A stretch of 64,000 nucleotides of DNA from Deltaproteobacteria bacterium (GTDB lineage Bacteria; Desulfobacterota; GWC2-55-46). The stretch is taken from the NCBI GenBank assembly GCA_016177845.1, contig JACOUO010000011.1:316326-380325 (forward strand), read 5' to 3'. The notes under the pieces were generated by a model, which ran no database searches, was not told where the DNA came from, and was given only the letters and a program-made list of their open reading frames with translations. Shown in pieces: positions 28,108 to 35,104 of the stretch; the stretch's first letter is position 1, and each line of letters starts with the position of its first letter. A program made the translations under genes and the position numbers.

Positions 28108-29624
28108 TCCAATGCGCCTGTGGTATCGAGTTGTTTACGGGTGAATATTTTTTTAAGGTGCTGGAGATAATAGCGGATATAATCAACCCCGCGCTCATGG
28201 CCTGTTTTAATGGATACAAATGCCTCACACGCAAGCGCGAACGCCCTTGGCATAAACCTGAGCAGTTTATAAAGTTTTGTTTTAATGAGGAATAATAATA
28301 GCCATGACGGAGCTATCGGCAGCAAGGCATAAAAATTCCTTAATGCCCTGAACACCTTCATCTCATCATCCCTTAAAGAACTCCCGTAAACATAAAGCCT
28401 TGCCTTGCCCTCCTCGATATTATCAACAGCCTCATCGCTCAATATCCCTGCCTTTTTTCCGTCTTCGGTAATCTCAGTCTTAGGATAATAGAACAAGGCG
28501 TAGCAACAGACCCTGATTGCCTTTGTTGTCGAATAAAATTCAGCTGTCTTTTCATGCTCCTTTGGATCAGCGAAAGGAGTGCCAAAAATATGGTCAAGTG
28601 AGTACGGGATATCGAGACTGTCGCAGATAGCAAGCGCCTTTTTGATCTTGTCATCCGTTTCAAAGGACCTTTTAAGCACCTCTTCCCTTGTCTTCTTATC
28701 CATTGTCTGTATGCCGAACATCATCCTGTTGCAGCCGGAATCCTTTAGGAGAGCACCCATTTCCTCATCAATCTGCCCTGTATATGCCATGCAGCTGTAA
28801 GGAAGCCCTATCTCTTCCTTGTACCTTTTTGTAAAGTCTCTGAACCATCTCCTGTTTGTGACAAAGCAATCATCCATGAAAGCGATGTTCGTAAATTCAA
28901 ATTTCTCCTTCATTATCTTTAGTTCATTGATAACGCTCTCCACGCTGCGCTGTCTCACATATTTTTTTTCTTTCCCGTAGACGCTTCTCCTCAGCACATT
29001 GTTGTAGCAATATGAGCATTGATACGGGCATCCTCTGCTTGTCATCATCATGTACTTGCCGTTGCGTATCGGGATATGCCTTTCAAAAAGGCCTTTATCG
29101 GGGTAAGGCAGCACATCGAGGTCGCTTATCAGAGGCCTTACTTCATTCCTGACTATATTGCCGTCCACCTTGAACCAGATATTTCGTATGTTGTGGTTTG
29201 TAATGCCCCTCTGCATGCAGTCTGTCAGTTCGATAATTGCCTCTTCCCCTTCTCCTACGCAGACCATGTCCACGAAGTCGTTCTTGATAACTCTCTCCGG
29301 CACTGCAGTTACATGTATGCCTCCAAAGATGATAGGCACATTCACTTTTTTTTTGATGTTGCGGGCCATCTCGCACGCCCACTGGTAATTATCAGTGCCT
29401 ACAGAAAAGCAGACCAGGTCGGGAGCACTCTTCTTTATCTCTTCAATGACATTCGCGTTCTTGCTGAACGCCTTTTTCAATAATGGGATGTCGAGATACT
29501 GCTTGTCATCAAAAAGACCCGGGTCAAAAGCGAGCTTCACATTGTGGCCTGCGCCTTTCAATACGGCGGATAGTATCTCTATGGCCATGCTCTCAGCGGC
29601 AAGATAAGCAAAGGTAATATTCAT
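28104..29624 (-). CDS. Cobalamin-type radical SAM enzyme
   Basis: A 506-residue protein with an N-terminal B12-binding-like domain (GGIHVTAVP and VGEGEEAI) and the cluster motif CPYQCSYC (Cys199, Cys203, Cys206). The C-terminal 130 residues contain a hydrophobic helix (ALLPIAPSWLLLFLI) that may touch the membrane. Such enzymes typically act on lipids, tetrapyrroles or glycans. Runs of A9 and A8 occur in its coding strand. It overlaps the next radical SAM gene by 4 bp and follows another by 30 bp. The pair may work in sequence. The reaction is unknown. Confidence 0.87.
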   Translation of the reverse strand: MNITFAYLAAESMAIEILSAVLKGAGHNVKLAFDPGLFDDKQYLDIPLLKKAFSKNANVIEEIKKSAPDLVCFSVGTDNYQWACEMARNIKKKVNVPIIFGGIHVTAVPERVIKNDFVDMVCVGEGEEAIIELTDCMQRGITNHNIRNIWFKVDGNIVRNEVRPLISDLDVLPYPDKGLFERHIPIRNGKYMMMTSRGCPYQCSYCYNNVLRRSVYGKEKKYVRQRSVESVINELKIMKEKFEFTNIAFMDDCFVTNRRWFRDFTKRYKEEIGLPYSCMAYTGQIDEEMGALLKDSGCNRMMFGIQTMDKKTREEVLKRSFETDDKIKKALAICDSLDIPYSLDHIFGTPFADPKEHEKTAEFYSTTKAIRVCCYALFYYPKTEITEDGKKAGILSDEAVDNIEEGKARLYVYGSSLRDDEMKVFRALRNFYALLPIAPSWLLLFLIKTKLYKLLRFMPRAFALACEAFVSIKTGHERGVDYIRYYLQHLKKIFTRKQLDTTGALE

Positions 29625-29654
29625 CCTAACTCCGATCAGTTTGAGCCTGACAAA

Positions 29655-31070
29655 TCAATTCGTCAGCGGCTCCTGTTTATTCATCTTGAATCTCAGAAAT
29701 GAATATGCGCCTATCGCATGCTTTCTGAAGGCATCCCATGAATCGATCTTTTTCAATCTCTTTACGATATAGCTCGGCCTGAAATAAAAAGACCAAAGCG
29801 CCTTTTTAGCCCATTGCTCGGCGTCTTTCACGAGATAAGGCGCCCTGTCATACCGCCTTCCTGTCACAAAATCCCTCCAATAGCTCTCCTCTATAATGCC
29901 TCTCTCAACAGCCTTATAGAAAAGCTCCGTGTTTGGCAGAGGCGTTCCAATCGAAAATATCGCGCCGTCGGGGTTTATCTCTTTTGCGAATTTTATTGTG
30001 TCCATTATCTCTTTTTCAGTCTCGTCAATGTAGCCCACCATGAAATAAGCCATTATCTCTATCCCTGCCTCTTTGGTCCATCTCACGGCATCCCTTATCT
30101 GCTTAAGGCTCGTTCCCTTTCCCATGCGCTCAAGGACACTGTCATTACCTGACTCTATCCCGTACCTTACAGTGTGGCAGCCTGCCTTCTTCATGAGCAA
30201 TAGCATCTCCCTGTCAATACAGTCAACCCTTGTCGGCCCCTGCCAGCGTATCTTGAGATTGCGCCTGATTATTTCTTCGCAGATTCCGTAGATATGGCTT
30301 TTTTTGACAGTGACCGTGTCGTTACGGATGTTTATCTCTCTTACTTTAAAATCCTTTATAAGGAACTCAATCTCATCGACTACATTTTTAGGGTCTCTGA
30401 AGCGCACTCTGTTATCAATTGGGCCTCTGATGCAGAATTTACATTTAAATGGGCAACCTCTGCTTGTTACAATCGAGCCAAAAGGATTTTTGGCATTGGC
30501 GAGCGAGTAATGGTCGAGGGGCAAAAGATGAACAGCAGGAAAAGGCAGGCTGTCCAGGTCATCTACTATGGCAATCTTATTTACATGAACCTTCCCGTCC
30601 TTCCTGTAAACCATCCCTTCAATTTTATCTACCGGCTCACCATTTTTCATCGCCTTAACAAATTCAAGGAATGTATATTCAGCCTCTCCGTCCATTGCGT
30701 AATCAACAGCGTTTGATTCAAGAGTCTCTCTTGGGAAAAGAGTAATATGAGGGCCTCCGACAACCGTGACCGCCTTTGAGACCTCTTTTGATATTTTCGC
30801 AACCGCAACCGCGTTGATGGAGATAAGGGTCATCGCGGTTATGCCGACTATATCGGGATTGGCTTTTCTGATAGCCTCTTTGATGCCTGCAGTGCCTAAA
30901 CCGAGCGCGTTGGCATCGAGGATTGAAACTTTTATTTTTTCCTTTTCCAGCATTGCCGCAAGATATGCGATACCGATAGGGGGCTGCGCCCCTATGGCCC
31001 TGTTTGTAGATTCAGGTGTCCATGTATTTATATTGCCTTCGTAAGGAGGATTGATGAGAAGCACCTTCAT
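29655..31070 (-). CDS. Cobalamin-type radical SAM enzyme
   Basis: A 471-residue protein starting MKVLLINPPYEG, the usual beginning of this family. I chose the ATG at 31070 because GGAGG lies just before it and it overlaps the previous stop (ATGA); an upstream in-frame start at 31166 would add 32 unconserved residues. The B12-like domain has VGGPHITLFP and the radical SAM core has CPFKCKFC (Cys206, Cys210, Cys213). The tail FYFRPSYIVKRLKKI is a basic helix typical of BchE-like proteins. It is one of three such genes in the tight run; the reaction is unknown. Confidence 0.87.
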   Translation of the reverse strand: MKVLLINPPYEGNINTWTPESTNRAIGAQPPIGIAYLAAMLEKEKIKVSILDANALGLGTAGIKEAIRKANPDIVGITAMTLISINAVAVAKISKEVSKAVTVVGGPHITLFPRETLESNAVDYAMDGEAEYTFLEFVKAMKNGEPVDKIEGMVYRKDGKVHVNKIAIVDDLDSLPFPAVHLLPLDHYSLANAKNPFGSIVTSRGCPFKCKFCIRGPIDNRVRFRDPKNVVDEIEFLIKDFKVREINIRNDTVTVKKSHIYGICEEIIRRNLKIRWQGPTRVDCIDREMLLLMKKAGCHTVRYGIESGNDSVLERMGKGTSLKQIRDAVRWTKEAGIEIMAYFMVGYIDETEKEIMDTIKFAKEINPDGAIFSIGTPLPNTELFYKAVERGIIEESYWRDFVTGRRYDRAPYLVKDAEQWAKKALWSFYFRPSYIVKRLKKIDSWDAFRKHAIGAYSFLRFKMNKQEPLTN

Positions 31071-32059
31071 ACAGCCTCCATCGACTTCATTAGATTTAAG
31101 ATAGCACCGACTTTGAATGAATAAAGAAAATCGCTTTCTATCAGGGCACAGTAGCATCCGTTGCATCCGAATTTTCCAAGGCTTCTGAAAGCCTTGTCAA
31201 AGCCCATCTTAAGCCCGTTTGGCCATTTGCCTGATTTAAAGACAGGGTAACAGGGGGCCACATCTCCTGTCGGAGTGACCGCGCAGTAGAGCTTGCCTGC
31301 CCAGCATTTACGCTTGTTTATTGCCCATACAGGCACCTTTATATAGTCGAGGTAGTCGAGAGAATGAACAATAGGAGCGCCTTTTTTCTTTAGCTCCTTA
31401 AGGTTTGCTATCAGTTTTTGGTACTCTTTGGAATCTGAGGCAAGCCCTTCTATCTTTGATGATTCTGATGAGTGAGAGTACTCAAGTACAGGCTGAAATA
31501 TCATTTTTACGCCAAGTTCTTTAGCGTCTTCAACGAGCCCGCACAAATGGCTGAGATTGTCTTTCGTTATCACTGTATTTGTCCATACATTCAACCCCGC
31601 CCTCTTGGCAGCGCGTATTCCCTCGATTACCATGCCGTGGGTCCCTTCCATCCTTTGCCTGTCATGCACTTCCTTTGGGCCGTCAAGACTTATGACAAGG
31701 ATATCGAGGTCTCTTAATTTGCTCACATACCTCGGCACAAGCGACCCGTTGGAAAACATTGTCGTAAATATCCCTTTGCTGCGGCAGTGGCTTATGAGGT
31801 CGCCTATGTCATCCCTAAGTAAAGGCTCTCCGCCGTTAAAGCTAAACCTCCTCATTCCAAGAGAGGCAAACTCATCTATCATGGTGATGACCTCTTTTGT
31901 TGACATCTCGTTTTCTTTAAAACGCCAAACCTCGCAGTACTCACAGGTAAAATTGCACCTGTAAGTAGAGATAAAGGTGACTGAAAGCGGATATCGCGCC
32001 CCAAAGATATTGGATTTAGCGACTTTTGAGGCGAAAGAAATATTTTTAAGTACAGACAT
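31067..32059 (-). CDS. Radical SAM protein with SPASM/HpnH-like C-terminus
   Basis: A 330-residue protein with cluster motif CNFTCEYC (Cys35, Cys39, Cys42), FNGGEPLL as the GGE motif and a C-terminal cysteine set (CWAGKLYCAV, CYPV, CNGCYC). It is shorter than most SPASM maturases and similar in layout to HpnH-type lipid-modifying enzymes, though I cannot place it firmly. It overlaps the following B12-type enzyme by 4 bp and lies 3 bp after the YdjM-like gene. With the protein at 27034-28107 it makes two SPASM-like enzymes in one operon. The substrate is unknown. Confidence 0.85.
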   Translation of the reverse strand: MSVLKNISFASKVAKSNIFGARYPLSVTFISTYRCNFTCEYCEVWRFKENEMSTKEVITMIDEFASLGMRRFSFNGGEPLLRDDIGDLISHCRSKGIFTTMFSNGSLVPRYVSKLRDLDILVISLDGPKEVHDRQRMEGTHGMVIEGIRAAKRAGLNVWTNTVITKDNLSHLCGLVEDAKELGVKMIFQPVLEYSHSSESSKIEGLASDSKEYQKLIANLKELKKKGAPIVHSLDYLDYIKVPVWAINKRKCWAGKLYCAVTPTGDVAPCYPVFKSGKWPNGLKMGFDKAFRSLGKFGCNGCYCALIESDFLYSFKVGAILNLMKSMEAV

Positions 32060-32062
32060 ATT

Positions 32063-32629
32063 CTAATCCTCTGCCCTGTCTCGCAGCACTCTGTCGAGGT
32101 TTAATGAACCTGTCTTAAAATAGAACACAGTCAAAAAAAGTAAGCCTGATATGAATGTTTCATACGCAAGCGCAAGCAGCGTGTGCGCGCTGAATATGGT
32201 ATGCAAATACCTTAGCTCAATGCCCATAAAGATTGGCACGGGCGATTCAAAATACCGTTCAGAAAAAGGAGAGAATAATTTAACCCCGCCCCTTTCAACA
32301 AGGTAATCGTATGTAAAAAAGTCGCATAGAGGATGAATTGCCATAGTCAGGAAAAGAAAACTCCAGAACCTTGCTGTTAGCGCGCTATCCCGTTTTTTCA
32401 GATATACGAAAATAAGCGTCGTTATTATAAAAGCGAACAGGAATGAATGTGTGAAGCCCCTGTGCGAGCCGAAACCCATAAAAGGAACTGTTATGAAATC
32501 AACATCAGGGAATAAACCGACAGACATAAATAAAGCGAGCCATTTGTAATCATCTTTGATTGATAGGCTGCCTTTATATGCCACATACATACTGGCGCTT
32601 ATTACAGAGTGAGCTATTGGAAGCGGCAT
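32063..32629 (-). CDS. YdjM/DUF457-like membrane-bound metal-dependent hydrolase
   Basis: A 188-residue membrane protein with the family motif set: HS near the N-terminus (PIAHSVI), FPDVDF, and HRGFTHS, which together give the metal-binding His and Asp residues. About four to five hydrophobic segments are present. Members of PF04307 are predicted membrane-embedded hydrolases, possibly phospholipase-like; their substrates are mostly unproven. Here it sits between two radical SAM genes with 3 and 13 bp gaps, so a lipid or lipid-linked substrate is plausible. It may help make or recycle the lipid-linked intermediate. Confidence 0.8.
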   Translation of the reverse strand: MPLPIAHSVISASMYVAYKGSLSIKDDYKWLALFMSVGLFPDVDFITVPFMGFGSHRGFTHSFLFAFIITTLIFVYLKKRDSALTARFWSFLFLTMAIHPLCDFFTYDYLVERGGVKLFSPFSERYFESPVPIFMGIELRYLHTIFSAHTLLALAYETFISGLLFLTVFYFKTGSLNLDRVLRDRAED

Positions 32630-32642
32630 TATCCTCTCCTGT

Positions 32643-34004
32643 TTATTTCTTTCCTATCTGAAGGACGCCGAAGTCAGCCATCCTGCGGATTACAAAAGGG
32701 ACCTGTGAAGGTTTTATAAACCTCAGTACATTCAACATCTGCCTTGGGCGTAAAAAGAAGCTCTTAAATGCCTTGGACGGTGCTTTCTCAAGCACATCTT
32801 TCCTGACACCCTCAGGTATCCATGTAACTTCCTGATAGCTCCTTTTCTTTGCGTCAGGCTCGTAATTGCTCCTAAGCTCATACCAAAGGGCAGAGCCTGG
32901 AAGCACATCAAGGAGCAGGAACTGCGCCTTATCAAGCGGTATGGTTTTGGCGTAGTCTATTGAATTCTGTATGGTCTGCTCGGTCTCACCAGGAAGGCCA
33001 AAGATAAAAAAGCCCTGGGTCATAAGACCTGCCTTATGGGCTTCATGCACTGCGTTGGTAATGGTCGCAAGGTCTGTTTCCTTCTTTATCTTTCTGAGTA
33101 TCGACTCATTCCCTGATTCGATGCCAAAAGCGATGAAATAACAGCCGCTCCTCTTCATCAGTTTCAGCAGCTTGGGAGTTATCGTATCCACCCTTATCCC
33201 GTTCGGAGTGGCCCAGCTTACCTTAATCTTCCTCTCAAGTATCAGTTCGCATATGCCTTCGACATGGCTTCTTTTAAGGGTCAGGTTGTCGTCCTCGAAA
33301 TGTATTTCTTTTACGCCGAATTCATTTACGAGAACCTCTATCTCATCAACGACGTTTTTCGGGCTTCTGTACCTGATGCGCCTGCCCCATATTTCAGGGC
33401 TCGCGCAAAAAGTGCATTCATACGGGCATCCTCTTGTTGATGTAATGGGAGCAACAGGGAACTTTTTTACGAAGCCGCCATGGGGCGCTTTTTTATATGT
33501 CCTCGGCTGCATCGACGCCCAATCAGGGAACGGGAGCACATCAAGGTCTTTTATGTAAGGGCGCTTATTTACGATTGTATTTTCCCTTGATATAAGGCCC
33601 TCGATGGCAACTGTAGGCTTGCCGCTTTTTAGACACAGGGTCAGCTCATGCATTGTTTCTTCACCCTCTCCTACGACAACGAAGTCAGCGCCTGTTCCGA
33701 TTAGCGTCTCCCTCGGCAGCACTGAGGCGTGCGGCCCGCCTATCACGACCTTTTTACCTGCTGCCTTGAGTAAACTGCAAAGGTCAATTACCTTAGGATA
33801 ATAATCACTGAGGCAGTTAATACCCACGAGGTCTGCATCAGCGCATCTTCTGACGATCTCCTCATTTGTAAGGCCTAGATTAAGGCCGTCAATGATTGAG
33901 GTATTAAAGCCCCGTTCCTTTAAATAAGACGAGATATAGCCGATACCAAGCTGAGGCGTTATCAGGTGGCTGTGGTAATTAGGACGGGTCAGGGTTATTT
34001 TCAT
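32643..34004 (-). CDS. Cobalamin-type radical SAM enzyme
   Basis: A 453-residue protein. The start is the ATG at 34004, with AGGAGG four bases upstream. The B12-like domain has IGGPHASVLP and VGEGEETMHE. The cluster motif CPYECTFC holds Cys193, Cys197 and Cys200. A basic tail follows FFLRPRQMLNVLRF. It resembles the proteins at 29655-31070 and 9074-10459 more than the one at 28104-29624. It is the first radical SAM gene of the run, 22 bp after the lipoprotein-like gene. The reaction is unknown; methylation of an unreactive carbon is the commonest chemistry for this type. Confidence 0.87.
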   Translation of the reverse strand: MKITLTRPNYHSHLITPQLGIGYISSYLKERGFNTSIIDGLNLGLTNEEIVRRCADADLVGINCLSDYYPKVIDLCSLLKAAGKKVVIGGPHASVLPRETLIGTGADFVVVGEGEETMHELTLCLKSGKPTVAIEGLISRENTIVNKRPYIKDLDVLPFPDWASMQPRTYKKAPHGGFVKKFPVAPITSTRGCPYECTFCASPEIWGRRIRYRSPKNVVDEIEVLVNEFGVKEIHFEDDNLTLKRSHVEGICELILERKIKVSWATPNGIRVDTITPKLLKLMKRSGCYFIAFGIESGNESILRKIKKETDLATITNAVHEAHKAGLMTQGFFIFGLPGETEQTIQNSIDYAKTIPLDKAQFLLLDVLPGSALWYELRSNYEPDAKKRSYQEVTWIPEGVRKDVLEKAPSKAFKSFFLRPRQMLNVLRFIKPSQVPFVIRRMADFGVLQIGKK

Positions 34005-34029
34005 CAATCCTCCTGAAAATGGTTATGCA

Positions 34030-35103
34030 TCATTCAACGCTAAAATCCTTATCAACCTGCAGCATTTCCTGATGTATCGCGCTGTCTTCATATCTGATAA
34101 CTTCCTGCTTTGAGCTGAATCCCCTGAAGAAAGACCTTAAGACAGAAAAGATACCAACAGATATCATCAAGACGTAAGCGCCCCTTGCAGCCTTTTCAGC
34201 CGATAAAATAGACCCGCTTTTAAGGGAACTTATCAGCAGAAAAATGGTTATAATGAATAAAGCTCCAAACGGAACGAAAGGCATCTTAAGTAAATTTAAA
34301 ATTGATTCTGCTTTTGCTAACTTCAGAAGGTTTGAAAGGATATATGAGCCAAGCAACAAAGCTGCCCCCCCCCAGACAATACCAGCCGTAACCTCAGCAT
34401 TTACAGGCCTGCCAAGGACAAGCATCAGGTTTGAAAGCACTGCCATAAGAAGAACAGCCTCAAGACTTCTCATCCAAAGCCGTTCACGCCTGTTCCTGAA
34501 GATGTTGAGAATAAAGCCCAGCAGCATGAACATAATCAGAGCCGAAAGCCCTTTGATGATGTCGTTGCCGTTTTTCTGCCCGCCCAGGCTCTTGGCTATA
34601 AGAGGCTCAGTGCCGCTTGACATTGAAGTCTCACGAATCAAACTTGAGCCCTGTTTGTAATTCCTGACCCTGAACTCAACATGTTCAGCTGTCTCCGGCA
34701 CCCTGACAGTTGTCTGCAAAAGATGCCACTGCCCGTCCCCGGGGTGAGGTTCGCTTTTGGAATCATGTCCTGCCCTGTCGGAAAATTCGACTACTGTATT
34801 TCCCGTAATATTTGTTTTAACCCAGGCCGCAAGCGTGACCTGAGTCCCTTTATACCTTCGTTTTACCTCTATGCTCTGGAAAAGAAATGGAGTGCCTGCA
34901 TTTACTGTTGTAAGTTCAGCGCCGTTTCCTTCCGAGCGTTTCACACTGCCTTCGCCCTCCATCTTCCAGTCAATAGGAGCCGAATCTTTCCATTTTTCAA
35001 AATCGGCATTCTTTAAGAGGTTTGACTGATTCCCGCAACTGCCAAGCAACATTGTAATGAGCATTAAAACAAAGAAATGAATCCTTCTGGTTTTGCAATC
35101 CAA
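34030..35103 (-). CDS. Probable lipoprotein with carbohydrate-binding-like domain and C-terminal membrane helices
   Basis: About 357 residues. I chose TTG at 35103 as the start: GGGGAG lies 7 nt before it and it follows the upstream stop by one base. An in-frame ATG at 35166 would overlap the upstream gene by 62 bp. The N-terminus is basic then hydrophobic and ends in a lipobox LGSC (Cys23). A region resembling CBM4/9 modules follows (NLLKNADFE..., VTLAAWVKTN, GDGQWHLLQTT; about residues 28-165), then about five membrane helices. A lipobox followed by membrane helices is unusual. A run of nine G on the coding strand (34365-34373) is a possible slippage site. The role is unknown. Confidence 0.65.
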   Translation of the reverse strand: MDCKTRRIHFFVLMLITMLLGSCGNQSNLLKNADFEKWKDSAPIDWKMEGEGSVKRSEGNGAELTTVNAGTPFLFQSIEVKRRYKGTQVTLAAWVKTNITGNTVVEFSDRAGHDSKSEPHPGDGQWHLLQTTVRVPETAEHVEFRVRNYKQGSSLIRETSMSSGTEPLIAKSLGGQKNGNDIIKGLSALIMFMLLGFILNIFRNRRERLWMRSLEAVLLMAVLSNLMLVLGRPVNAEVTAGIVWGGAALLLGSYILSNLLKLAKAESILNLLKMPFVPFGALFIITIFLLISSLKSGSILSAEKAARGAYVLMISVGIFSVLRSFFRGFSSKQEVIRYEDSAIHQEMLQVDKDFSVE

Positions 35104-35104
35104 T

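Noticed and set aside
29346-29354. A9 run in the radical SAM gene as a phase-variation site
   Set aside because: It encodes a Lys-rich stretch, A runs of this size are common at this base composition, and the protein is not obviously surface-exposed.
29655-31166. Longer start for the B12-type radical SAM gene at 31166
   Set aside because: The added 32 residues are unlike the family, and the ATG at 31070 has GGAGG and an ATGA overlap.
27034-32059. RiPP biosynthesis cluster
   Set aside because: No precursor peptide, protease or transporter is visible; two SPASM-like proteins alone are not enough.
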